A stretch of 59,542 bases of DNA from Pseudomonas sp. GM48 (lineage in GTDB: Bacteria > Pseudomonadota > Gammaproteobacteria > Pseudomonadales > Pseudomonadaceae): the NCBI RefSeq assembly GCF_000282335.1, contig NZ_AKJM01000120.1, positions 1 to 59,542 of the forward strand, in the 5' to 3' direction. The notes beneath the pieces were generated by a model. It saw nothing but the letters and a program-made list of their open reading frames with translations, did not search any database and had not been told where the DNA came from. Both the position numbers and the translations under genes were made by a program. Shown here piece after piece: positions 36,701 through 41,579 of this stretch. Every line of letters begins with the position of its first letter. Position 1 is the stretch's first letter.

Positions 36701-37718
36701 CTTGGCCACGCGTTGTGCCGGCCACGAACAATGTGGCTTCGGCCAGACCATAGGAGGCCATGAAACTGTCTGCGGTGAAGCCGCAGGTCGCGAACTTCTC
36801 CGTGAAGCGTTCCAGGGTGTCGAGGCGAATCGGTTCGGAACCGGAATACGCCACGCGCCAGCCACTCAGATCGAGCCGCTCCAGAGCCGTCTCGCTGACC
36901 CGTTCGCTGCACAAGCGATAGGCAAAATCCGGCCCGCCGCTGATGGTGCCGCCGTACTCGCTGATCGCTTCCAGCCAGCGCAACGGCCGGCCAAGGAAGT
37001 ACGCCGGGGACATCAACACGCAAGGCACGCCGCTGAAAATCGGCTGCAACAGGCCGCCGATCAGACCCATGTCGTGATACAGCGGCAGCCAGCTGACGAT
37101 AACGTCATCGGGGTTCAGGTCAATGCCGAAACCGTGGCGAATCAGCAGTTCGTTGGCCACCAGATTGCCGTGGCTGACTTGCACGCCTTTGGGCAATGCG
37201 GTGGAGCCGGAGGTGTATTGCAGAAAAGCAATGTGATCGTCCTGCAAATCCGCCGCGACCCAGCGCTCGGCCAGTGCACCGTCGAGGGTATCGACACACA
37301 GCAACGGCGGCGCCCCGTCGATTGGCTGCAATGCATCGCGCAGTCCGGCACTGGTCAGCAGCAGGCGCGGTTGGGCATCGTCGATGATCGACAACAGGCG
37401 TTCCTGGTGATGACGCCGCGTCGACTCCGGCGGATAGGCCGGCACTGCAATCACCCCGGCGTACAGGCAACCGAAAAACGCCGCGACGTAATCCGGGCCG
37501 CTGGGGAACAGCAACACGGCGCGGTCGCCAACATCCGCTTGAGCCTGCAACGCGCCGGCTATCGTTCGCGCCCGCTGATCCAGTTCGCGATAGCTGAGCA
37601 CCACCATTTGTTCCGGAGTCTCGGCGAGAAAACGCAAGGCCACCCGATCCGGTGTCAGTGCCGCACGGCGCTGAAGGGCCTGGACCATTGTGCTGGGGAG
37701 TTCGAACGCGTCGGTCAT
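24720..37718 (-). CDS. pvdL: Pyoverdine chromophore peptide synthetase PvdL
   Basis: This 4332-aa cytoplasmic non-ribosomal peptide synthetase starts pyoverdine assembly: fatty acid, then L-Glu, D-Tyr and L-Dab. Domains (approximate residues): acyl-AMP ligase 1-560 (YTSGSTALPKGV); carrier, Ser 611; C1 670-1100 (HHIIADG 802); A1 1120-1620; carrier, Ser 1666; C2 1727-2150 (HHIVTEG 1858-1864); A2 2185-2690; carrier, Ser 2737 (LGGDS); epimerase 2785-3225 (HHLVVDGVSW); C3 3250-3700 (HHILIDAW); A3 3720-4220; carrier, Ser 4269. There is no thioesterase, so the chain passes to another synthetase. This order and the Tyr epimerase match PvdL; residue specificities are taken from P. aeruginosa. AGGAAA precedes the ATG. 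The C2 Asp-to-Glu change is unusual. Confidence 0.95.
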   Translation of the reverse strand: MTDAFELPSTMVQALQRRAALTPDRVALRFLAETPEQMVVLSYRELDQRARTIAGALQAQADVGDRAVLLFPSGPDYVAAFFGCLYAGVIAVPAYPPESTRRHHQERLLSIIDDAQPRLLLTSAGLRDALQPIDGAPPLLCVDTLDGALAERWVAADLQDDHIAFLQYTSGSTALPKGVQVSHGNLVANELLIRHGFGIDLNPDDVIVSWLPLYHDMGLIGGLLQPIFSGVPCVLMSPAYFLGRPLRWLEAISEYGGTISGGPDFAYRLCSERVSETALERLDLSGWRVAYSGSEPIRLDTLERFTEKFATCGFTADSFMASYGLAEATLFVAGTTRGQGIGNLRVDDQALAQNRVEAGEGSPIMSCGISQPAHAVLIIDPVTLTEQTDNAVGEVWASGPSIALGYWRNPEASARTFVRHAGQTWLRTGDLGFMRNGELFITGRLKDLLIVRGHNLYPQDIEQTVEREVEVVRKGRVAAFAVSIEGQEGIGIAAEISRSVQKILPPESLIKAIRQAVAEAYQEAPSVVVLLNPGALPKTSSGKVQRSACRSRLADGNLDSYAVFPSANTESAGQIESGSELQSLIGRIWCEQLQVGRVDADDHFFLLGGNSIAATQVVARLREELGLELNLRLLFEAPTLGAFADVVANLQQDGGLAQGAITALSRLQPMPQSLAQNRLWITWQLDPQSSAYNIPGALHLRGELDEDALRSSFQQLIERHESLRTRFFERDGVALQQVDAAGQFNLHMIDISDRPAAERESRAQQIREDEARTRFDLEKGPLLRVTLVRLDDEDHQLLVTMHHIIADGWSLNVLIDEFSRLYAAACQGQQAVLAPLPTQYADYASWQRQWLAQGESERQLAYWKAQLGEEHPALSLATDHPRLAQQLRSAARHTVRLGAPLSEAIRQTAQAHESTPFMLLLAVFQSLLHRYSGQRDIRIGVPNANRPRLETQGLIGFFINTQVLRAEVDSRLPFVELLAQTRHAALGAQAHQDLPFEQLLEAFPQAREQGLFQVMFNHQQRDLSALRRLPGLLAEELPWHSREAKFDLQLHSEEDRNGRLTLSFDYASELFDVTTIERLAEHFSNLLRAVCEQPKTAIGDLQLMTVTEQQQQSGWAIAPCTAASQWLPEWLNEQARQTPQHTALVWDGGSLDFAELHAQANRLAHYLRDKGVGPDVCVAIACERSPQLLIGLLAIIKAGGAYVPLDPDYPAERLAYMLSDSSVELLLTQTRLLERLPACEGVSVIAMDTLHLDRWPSHAPGLRLQGDNLVYVIYTSGSTGQPKGVGNTHAALAERLQWMQDTYHLNETDVLMQKAPISFDVSVWECFWPLITGSKLLITGPGEHRDPYRIAQLVQEHGVTTLHFVPPLLSLFIDEPLSAECTSLRRLFSGGEALPAELRNRVLAQLPAVQLHNRYGPTETAINVTHWQCSSADGERSPIGRPLGNVICRVLDGDLNPVPAGVAGELCIGGIGLARGYLGRPALTAERFVVDPLGEPGTRLYRTGDRARWTADGVIEYLGRLDQQVKLRGFRVEPEEIEARLLAREGVAQAVVLVRETVAGAQLIGYYTAADNAGDEADQSARLKSALAAELPEYMVPAQLMRLDEMPLSPSGKLDRRALPEPQWQVREHVEPVTELEQHIAGIWREVLGLTQVGLRDEFFALGGHSLLATQIISRTRQACDVELPLRVLFEHSELAAFAEQVRLNQASGRTNKQLPIEQVDRRQAVPLSYSQQRMWFLWQLEPDSPAYNVGGMARLRGVLDVACFEAALQALILRHETLRTTFPSIDGVARQHVHAQSGVHMAWKDLTALDAESREWQVQQLADDEAHQPFDLETGPLLRACLVKTTEQEHYFVLTLHHIVTEGWAMDIFARELSALYEAFVDDRESPLAPLPVQYLDYSVWQRQWLESGERQRQLDYWTTQLGREHPLLELPADRPRPPVQSHQGELYRFDLSDDLAARVRAFNAQHGLTLFMTMTTALATLLYRYSGQTDLRIGAPVANRIRPESEGLIGAFLNTQVLRCQLDGQMSVGELFEQVRHTVIEGQSHQDLPFDHLVEALQPPRSAAYNPLFQVMCNVQRWEFQQSRTLAGMTVEYLVNDARATKFDLNLEVTDLDHRLGCCLTYSTDLFDEPRIARMAGHWRNLLEALIADPQQRLSELPLLDAGEQQHLLDSLGIEPGEHRLDQCIHHLFSEQAQARPDAPALTFAGQTLSYAELDRRANRLAWMLRERGVGPQVRVGLALERSLEMVVGLLAILKAGGAYVPLDPEYPLERLHYMIEDSGIGLLLSDATMFKALGELPASVGRCCLEEDAAALAGYPATELPLTSLPQHQAYLIYTSGSTGKPKGVVVSHGEIAMHCRAVIERFSMRPDDCELHFYSINFDAATERLLVPLLSGAQVVLRAQGQWDAEEICGLIRRHHINVLGFTPSYGSQLAQWLATQNETLPVRMIITGGEALTGEHLARIRAAFQPSQFFNAYGPTETVVMPLASRAPEVLEEGAGSVPIGSVIGNRVAYILDADLALLPQGATGELYVGGAGLAQGYHQRPGMTAERFVADPFAASGGRIYRTGDLVRQRADGLVEYLGRIDHQVKIRGFRIELGEIETRLLEHASIREAVVLALDAPSGKQLVGYLVTDFAEQDEAQQTALRESLKARLKAQLPDYMVPTHLILLASMPLTANGKLDRRALPAPDPELNRQHYVAPGNELEITLAQIWCEVLNVGQVGLNDNFFELGGDSILSIQVVSRARQQGIHFSPRELFQHQTVQTLAAVATRSEQVSAEQGLIIGESRLTPIQHWFFDSDIPQHQHWNQALVMQPAVTLEPHRLEQAMLAVIEQHDALRLRFSNLAGQWQAMHPSVFDAPVLWQVRVSSMDKCAALFADAQRSLDLEEGPLLRVLLVDGPAGQQRLFIAIHHLVVDGVSWRVLLDDLQTVYRQLDAQQSVKLPAKTSAFKDWAARLQAYAGSESLREELGWWQAQLAGPSAELPCDRPEGARQNRHAQTVSVRLDSERTRQLLQQAPSAYRTQVNDLLLTALARVLCRWSGQPSALIQLEGHGREVLFDDIDLTRTVGWFTSAYPLRLTPSNIEEAAGQGASIKAIKEQLRAVPHKGLGYGVLRYLADDQSRHSMAALPVALITFNYLGQFDQSFGADALFHPLDEAIGAAHDANALLPNELSVDSQVYGGELVLRWTFSAERFDPQTINELADAYLGELQSLIGHCLRDDAGGLTPSDFPLAQLNQTQLDALPVPAAVIEDVYPLTPMQEGMLLHTLLEPGTGLYYMQDRYRINSELDPQRFAQAWQAVIARHEALRASFCWNVGEAMLQVIHKPGSTPIEYLDWSDLAEAEQESKLQTLLKTEREAGFDLLNQAPFHLRLIRVGAARYWFMMSNHHILIDAWCRSLLMNDFFEIYSALGEGREVQLGLVSRYRDYIGWLQHQSLAEARQWWKANLQGFERTTPIPSDRPLLREHAGDSGGMIVGDRYTRLDARDGAQLRELAQAHQLTINTFAQAAWALVLRRLSGDRDVLFGVTVAGRPVDMPQMQRTVGLFINSVALRVKMPEDGQRCSVRQWLSGLLDNNMQLREYEYLPLVDIQEQSELPKGQPLFDSLFVFENAPVEVSVLDRAQSLNATSDSGRTHTNFPLTAVCYPGDDLGLHLSYDQRYFDEATVERMLGEFKRLLLALVEGFHGDMADLPLLGAEEQDFLIHGCNQSEHPYPLEQSYVALFETQVARHPQRIAASCLDRQHSYLELNQRSNRLGHALIAAGVGRDQPVALLAERSLDLLGMIIGSFKAGAGYLPLDPGLPSQRLSRIIELSRTPLLVCTQACREQAQALLDESGCSSRPRLLVWEEVQALALSVDNPGIYSAADNLAYVIYTSGSTGLPKGVMVEQRGMLNNQLSKVPYLNLSDADVIAQTASQSFDISVWQFLAAPLFGARVDIVPNTIAHDPQGLLAHVQSQGITVLESVPSLIQGMLAQERMSLEGLRWMLPTGEAMPPELAHQWLLRYPQIGLVNAYGPAECSDDVAFFRVDLASTRGSYLPIGTPTDNNRLYLLDGALELVPLGAVGELCVAGTGVGRGYVGDPLRTAPVFVPNPFGAPGERLYRTGDLARRRSDGVLEYVGRIDHQVKIRGYRIELGEIEARLHEQPEVRDAAVGVQDGANGKHLVGYLVAVDSALNCAECLERIKQRLRAELPEYMVPLHWLWLDKLPLNTNGKLDRKALPALEIGQMHSQDYQAPRNDLEQTLAGIWAEVLKVEKVGVRDNFFELGGHSLLATQIASRVQKTLQRDVPLRAMFECSTVEELAQYIDGLMVSEITEEKVDRLNDLMAELEAL

Positions 37719-37740
37719 GAGGTTTCCTGCCTGATTTCGG

Positions 37741-37841
37741 CTGTAGGAGCGAGCTTGCTCGCGAAAAAAGGAGAACGCCGCGGAGTGTCAGGCGCCCATC
37801 GCCATCGTTGACGACCATCGCGAGCGAGCTCGCTCCTACAG
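37741..37841. repeat. Divergent REP doublet in the pvdL leader
   Basis: Arms TGTAGGAGCGAGCTTGCTCG and the complement of GCGAGCGAGCTCGCTCCTAC differ from the GTGGGAGCGGGC family elsewhere in the window. The ~100-bp element lies between the candidate pvdL promoter (37879-37902) and the pvdL start (37718), so it would be transcribed as part of the mRNA leader. Confidence 0.85.
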
Positions 37842-37878
37842 GGTTATGAGAATTGCGCTGTTCCATTCACCAATGAGA

Positions 37879-37902
37879 ACGGATGACGTCTTGAATTAAT
37901 TA
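37879..37902 (-). promoter_or_regulatory. Candidate PvdS-dependent promoter of pvdL
   Basis: On the minus strand: CTAATT with TAATT at 37898-37902, 16-bp spacer, CGT at 37879-37881. It has one mismatch in the -35 (TAATT for TAAAT) but the same exact 16-bp geometry as the three perfect sites in this window. It gives a pvdL leader of about 150 bases. Confidence 0.5.
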
Positions 37903-37991
37903 GTCGCCAGACCGGAACACAAAGCGGACTGAAGTGAGTCAGCGTGTCGCAGTTCTCGCTCTGCATCTTTGTAGCGCACTAGTTCTTCTTC

Positions 37992-38010
37992 TCATTTGAC
38001 AATCATTATC
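37992..38010 (+). promoter_or_regulatory. Fur box of pvdS
   Basis: The 19-bp stretch ending TGACAATCATTATC matches the consensus GATAATGATAATCATTATC at 13 of 19 positions, with 13 of the last 14 matching. It overlaps the -35 and spacer of the pvdS promoter, the usual place for iron repression by Fur. Confidence 0.85.
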
Positions 38011-38024
38011 ATTACGCCTAATTT
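37996..38024 (+). promoter_or_regulatory. pvdS: Sigma-70 promoter of pvdS
   Basis: A perfect TTGACA (37996-38001), 17-bp spacer and TAATTT (38019-38024) lie 75 bp before the pvdS ATG. The Fur box covers the -35 and most of the spacer. Confidence 0.7.
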
Positions 38025-38098
38025 GTCGCTCGATGTGTAGGACGGCCCCCCCGGTTTATTCGCCGTCCCACCAACCTTTTGGCAGCAGGGTGATTTCC

Positions 38099-38647
38099 AT
38101 GATGGAACCAGTATCCACAAGCAGGTGCGATACACCGCTACTTCAGGCATTCGTCGACAATCGATTGATTCTGGTGAAGATTGCCGCCCGAATTACCGGT
38201 TGCCGCTCACGTGCCGAAGATGTTGTGCAGGACGCATTCTTCCGGCTGCAATCGGCCCCGCCCATCACCAGTTCGATCAAGGCCCAGCTCAGCTACCTGT
38301 TCCAGATCGTGCGCAACCTGGCGATCGACCATTACCGCAAGCAGGCGCTGGAACAGAAGTATTCCGGCCCTGAAGAGGAAGGTCTGAATGTGGTGATCCA
38401 GGGTGCGTCACCGGAAACTTCGCACATCAATTTCTCGACGCTGGAGCACATTGCCGATGCGTTGACGGAGTTGCCGAGCCGCACCCGCTACGCCTTCGAG
38501 ATGTATCGCCTGCACGGCGTACCGCAAAAAGACATCGCCAGGGAACTCGGCGTCTCGCCGACCCTGGTGAACTTCATGATTCGTGATGCGCTGGTGCACT
38601 GCCGCAAGGTGTCGGGCAAGCGTGGCGATGCGGCTTCCCGCCAATAA
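38099..38647 (+). CDS. pvdS: ECF sigma factor PvdS
   Basis: This 182-aa iron-starvation sigma factor directs RNA polymerase to pyoverdine promoters. Region 2 spans about 15-85 ('DNRLILVKIAARITGCRSRAEDVVQDAFFRLQ', then 'QLSYLFQIVRNLAIDHYRKQAL') and region 4 about 120-170 ('LTELPSRTRYAFEMYRLHG' and 'IARELGVSPTLVNFMIRDAL'). It is nearly identical in form to P. aeruginosa PvdS. The ATG at 38099 aligns with the known N-terminus and follows AGGGTGAT; an adjacent ATG at 38102 is possible. It is divergent from pvdL and Fur-controlled. In P. aeruginosa its anti-sigma factor is FpvR, which is not in this window. Confidence 0.96.
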   Translation: MMEPVSTSRCDTPLLQAFVDNRLILVKIAARITGCRSRAEDVVQDAFFRLQSAPPITSSIKAQLSYLFQIVRNLAIDHYRKQALEQKYSGPEEEGLNVVIQGASPETSHINFSTLEHIADALTELPSRTRYAFEMYRLHGVPQKDIARELGVSPTLVNFMIRDALVHCRKVSGKRGDAASRQ

Positions 38648-38668
38648 GATCTGAAATCTGCGTCGCGC

Positions 38669-38738
38669 CCTTCGCGAGCAAGCCCGCTCCCACAGGGTGT
38701 GCGCTGAACCTGTGGGAGCGGGCTTGCTCGCGAAGGCT
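38669..38738. repeat. REP doublet (tail-to-tail, short centre)
   Basis: Complement core then direct core with about 20 bp between, in the same arrangement as the doublet at 15786. It fills the gap between the convergent ends of pvdS and the acetyltransferase gene and may serve as a transcription stop for both. Confidence 0.9.
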
Positions 38739-38773
38739 GACTCAAGACCGCAACGAATCTTGAGCCTCAAGCA

Positions 38774-39787
38774 TCAAGCCAGTGCGCAGCGATCAAAAAA
38801 CCGCTCCCGCCCCAACACCATCAAGGCCGCGCGCTTGTGCGGGAAGTCGAACTCTTTCTCGCAGTGAAAGCACTGGTTTTGCATGTACCCGATCATCTTC
38901 GCGTTATCGGCACGAGGCTCGGCAACCACGCGCTGCGTGCGCGGATCATCGAGAAACAGGTAATGCACCAGCGCCGATAACCAGCTCGCCACCTTGTGCG
39001 GACCGCGATGATTTTCCTCACCCACCAGCATGTGAATGCCACGGTCGTAGTCGTTGACCTCATAGAACGGCGCGATGCGATCTTCCCTGGCCCAATAAGC
39101 CTCGAAATAAGCAAACGGCTGATCGTCGAAACTACCGATGAGCGTTAACGTGTGCGGGTCGGCCTCGAGTTTGTTCAGGTATTCGCGATGCTGTTCGAGG
39201 CTGCCCTCCTCCTGCCAGAAACTGGCGACGCGCGGGCTGTTCTGCCAACGGTTGAAGCGTGCCAGGTCTTGCTCGATTTCCAGCGTGCGCAGGGAAACCC
39301 AGGTGCCTAGCCGCGCATCGAAGCGTCGATACACTTCACCACGGGGTTTGACCGGCCGCCGTGGATGACGCTTGCCGTCGCTCATGAGCATTTGCTGCGG
39401 ATAGCTGCCGGTCAGTGAATGCCTCAGCCACGGCTGCGGCAACTGCCAGAACAAGGTGCGCTCGCAGTGATACTGGCCGCTGATGGAGGTCGGAATCAGC
39501 AAGCCGCTGAACACGGCTTCGTTCGGCACGTCTTGCAGTTGCCAGACCAGGCGCTGACAGTCGGGGTCGCGGGCGAACAGCCAGTAACAGGCCGCCCACA
39601 ACGCCTGCCCTTCAGGGCGACCGAAACGCTCTTGCAGTTGCACGTGCAATTCGGGGCCACGCATCAGCCGCAGGGTGAGCAACGGTTGCCCCTCCAGGCT
39701 GAGACTCAGGCGACTTGGCGTTTCATCAGCGGCAAGACGACTGCCTGTCGGCAGACACAGGGCAGTCAGGTCATTCAGATTGGGCAT
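38774..39787 (-). CDS. pvdYII: Siderophore acetyltransferase, PvdYII-like (N-hydroxyornithine acetylase)
   Basis: This 337-aa protein has an N-terminal domain of about 150 residues and a C-terminal GNAT domain (about 165-330) of the IucB/RhbD type. The GNAT part contains 'FAYFEAYWAREDRIAPFYEVN', 'GIHMLVGEENHRGPHKVASW' and 'LDDPRTQRVVAEPRADNAKM', all hallmarks of siderophore hydroxylamine acylases. Such enzymes acetylate N5-hydroxyornithine for the pyoverdine peptide in strains that use acetyl-hydroxyornithine. An exact PvdS promoter ends 40 bp upstream. The substrate is inferred from the family and the setting; hydroxyornithine formylation in P. aeruginosa is done by the unrelated PvdF. Confidence 0.75.
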   Translation of the reverse strand: MPNLNDLTALCLPTGSRLAADETPSRLSLSLEGQPLLTLRLMRGPELHVQLQERFGRPEGQALWAACYWLFARDPDCQRLVWQLQDVPNEAVFSGLLIPTSISGQYHCERTLFWQLPQPWLRHSLTGSYPQQMLMSDGKRHPRRPVKPRGEVYRRFDARLGTWVSLRTLEIEQDLARFNRWQNSPRVASFWQEEGSLEQHREYLNKLEADPHTLTLIGSFDDQPFAYFEAYWAREDRIAPFYEVNDYDRGIHMLVGEENHRGPHKVASWLSALVHYLFLDDPRTQRVVAEPRADNAKMIGYMQNQCFHCEKEFDFPHKRAALMVLGRERFFDRCALA

Positions 39788-39827
39788 GGATCAGGCTCAC
39801 GATAATCGTCGACAGTTCAACGAGGTG

Positions 39828-39851
39828 ACGTGAGCCACGGCGGGAAATTTA
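39828..39851 (-). promoter_or_regulatory. PvdS-dependent promoter of the acetyltransferase gene
   Basis: On the minus strand: CTAAATTT with TAAAT at 39847-39851, 16-bp spacer, CGT at 39828-39830. This is an exact TAAAT-N16-CGT match giving a leader of about 35 bases. It lies in the 75-bp gap after the solute-binding protein gene. Confidence 0.8.
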
Positions 39852-39862
39852 GGAAAAGACCA

Positions 39863-40681
39863 TCACTTCGCGACCTGTTGAGCCGGTTCGTTGTGCGGGA
39901 TCGGCACAATCGCAATCTTGTACGGATCGAAAATCCTCAGCATCTGGCCGTTGTCCCGCAAGCCTTGCAACAACTTGCCGAAGGCCTCGCCGCTGATGGG
40001 CGCAGTCGGACGCAGAATTGCGTAGTGGTGATAGACCTGATCGATGCGATCGGACGCCAACAACTTCTTGGCGACATCCGGATTGCGCAAAAAATAGTCG
40101 TTCAGGTAAGAGCGCGTGACCAGGGCAATGTCGGCCCGGTCGCGTAATACCATCAGCAGATTGCTGTCATGGGAATAGGTCAGCGTGGCGTTGTAGTTTT
40201 TCGCGAGGTACTGGGGGTCGGCATTGAAATTGGCGAATTCGTAGTGATAGCCACTGAACAATGCCAGACGCTTGCCGTTCAGGTCGGCAAAATAGCTTTG
40301 CTGTCGATCGGGCAGGCGTTGCGCGACAAAAATCTCGGCGTCCTCCAGCCCCATGTCGACGGCCGTGTGAGGAATATCCTCCCAACCCCAGGCGGGATTT
40401 TCGAAGATGGCCATGTCGACCCGGTCCTGCTTGAAGTCACCGAAGCGTCGGGGAATGGAAGTGGGTACCAGGACAAACTGGTAGTCACTTTGCGATGCGT
40501 TCAGCGCCTCGACCAGTTGCGGTAGCAACCCGGTATCGGCCCCGGATTCCGGGCGCACGGTGTAGGGCGGAAAGTGCGCGGCACCAATGCGCACCTGTTG
40601 CGCAGCCTGGGACGGTATCACCGTTGACGCTGCAAGCATCGCCAGCAAAAGCTGCGAGGCTGTCCGAATTGGCAAACCCAT
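39863..40681 (-). CDS. Periplasmic solute-binding protein (SBP_bac_3, amino-acid type)
   Basis: This 272-aa protein has a signal peptide (cleavage near ...IPSQAA, about residue 27) and a type-II periplasmic binding fold: 'VRIGAAHFPPYTVRPESGADTGLLPQLVEAL' at the N-terminus, the hinge region 'LNGKRLALFSGYHYEF' and 'MVLRDRADIALVTRSYLNDY' near the second lobe. There is no permease or ATPase gene beside it, so it may be an orphan binding protein. ATG 40681 follows GGGGAGTGGGG. Whether it relates to the neighbouring siderophore gene is unknown; it has no PvdS box of its own that I can see. Confidence 0.8.
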   Translation of the reverse strand: MGLPIRTASQLLLAMLAASTVIPSQAAQQVRIGAAHFPPYTVRPESGADTGLLPQLVEALNASQSDYQFVLVPTSIPRRFGDFKQDRVDMAIFENPAWGWEDIPHTAVDMGLEDAEIFVAQRLPDRQQSYFADLNGKRLALFSGYHYEFANFNADPQYLAKNYNATLTYSHDSNLLMVLRDRADIALVTRSYLNDYFLRNPDVAKKLLASDRIDQVYHHYAILRPTAPISGEAFGKLLQGLRDNGQMLRIFDPYKIAIVPIPHNEPAQQVAK

Positions 40682-40774
40682 CAAAACGACCCCACTCCCC
40701 AATAAAACGGCATCAATGCATTCAAGCTAGGCGGTTTCGTCCGAATAGCCAGTTTAATGTTGGCCAACACTAGC

Positions 40775-41401
40775 TTATTGCCGCTCTTCCAGCACCAGAA
40801 TCAATGCCTCATCGGCCAACTGATCGAGGCTCATGCTGCCATCGGCGCGAAACCACGTCGTGGTCCAGGACAATGCGCCGGTCAGGAACCTTCGGGTGAT
40901 GAACACATCACCGCGGATAAACCCGGCGGCCTTGGCTTCACCCAGTACTTGCAGCCAGATGTCTTCGTAGATGTCCCGCAGCGCCAGGACCTTGGCCTGG
41001 CCGTCTTCAGACAACGAGCGCCATTCGTAGACCAGCACGGCCATGGCCTCGCCGCTGCCGCCCATGATCGACTGCAATTCACACCGGATCAGCGCCAGCA
41101 CCCGCTCGCGCACATTGCCGGCCTCGGCGATGGCCGCACGCATCAACGCGGTGTTGTAGCGTATGGTTTCTTCCATCACGGCGCGCAGGATTTCGTCCTT
41201 GCTTTTGAAGTGATGGAAAATACTCCCGGACTGAATGCCCACGGCGCCGGCCAGATCGCGCACGGTCGTGCGTTCATAGCCTTTATTGCGGAACAGGTGG
41301 GCCGCCACTTGCAGCAGCTTGCCACGGGCGCTGTCCGGGTCGGTCAATTGGCCGCTGTCCACCAATTCGCGCATGACCCTCAGGGCTTTTTGCTCGTCCA
41401 C
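40775..41401 (-). CDS. atuR: TetR-family repressor AtuR of acyclic terpene utilisation
   Basis: This 208-aa regulator has a TetR helix-turn-helix at about 27-75 ('LLQVAAHLFRNKGYERTTVRDLAGAVGIQSGSIFHHFKSKDEIL') and a helical ligand domain. Gene order, divergent from atuA, is that of P. aeruginosa atuR-atuA, where AtuR represses the cluster by binding two inverted repeats in the gap; two matching palindromes are seen at 41490-41548. I place the start at GTG 41401, which has AGGAGA six bases upstream; an in-frame TTG at 41425 is less likely. Confidence 0.85.
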   Translation of the reverse strand: MDEQKALRVMRELVDSGQLTDPDSARGKLLQVAAHLFRNKGYERTTVRDLAGAVGIQSGSIFHHFKSKDEILRAVMEETIRYNTALMRAAIAEAGNVRERVLALIRCELQSIMGGSGEAMAVLVYEWRSLSEDGQAKVLALRDIYEDIWLQVLGEAKAAGFIRGDVFITRRFLTGALSWTTTWFRADGSMSLDQLADEALILVLEERQ

Positions 41402-41489
41402 CCGTTCTCTCCTACAGTCGATCAATCAATAACGCCGATCCCCCCGAAAACAGCGGGATTGCGCGGGCAATTTAAGCTCATGGATGCAA

Positions 41490-41505
41490 CCAAGCAAGCG
41501 CTTGG
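41490..41505. promoter_or_regulatory. AtuR operator 1
   Basis: CCAAGCAAGCGCTTGG is a near-palindrome and is the exact reverse complement of the second site 27 bp away. The core resembles the 13-bp inverted-repeat elements reported to bind AtuR in P. aeruginosa. Confidence 0.7.
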
Positions 41506-41524
41506 GCAGAAGATAATCAAGTCA

Positions 41525-41554
41525 TTTACAAACCAAGCGCTTGCTTGGTAATGT
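41525..41554 (+). promoter_or_regulatory. Possible promoter of atuA with AtuR operator 2 in the spacer
   Basis: TTTACA (41525-41530), an 18-bp spacer and TAATGT (41549-41554) form a weak sigma-70 promoter. Its spacer contains the whole second operator, CCAAGCGCTTGCTTGG (41533-41548). A repressor bound there would occlude RNA polymerase. The operator is well supported; the -10 matches consensus at only three positions. Confidence 0.5.
41533..41548. promoter_or_regulatory. AtuR operator 2
   Basis: CCAAGCGCTTGCTTGG is the exact reverse complement of operator 1. The pair is 43 bp apart start to start and lies between the divergent atuR and atuA starts. Confidence 0.7.
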
Positions 41555-41579
41555 CGACGCACTTCGGTTGGAGATGGCT

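Noticed and set aside
33441..37811. A 1456-codon open frame on the plus strand, opposite pvdL
   Set aside because: It is a shadow of pvdL caused by high GC and codon bias. Its translation has no domain and no start signal, and the minus strand encodes a fully recognisable synthetase.
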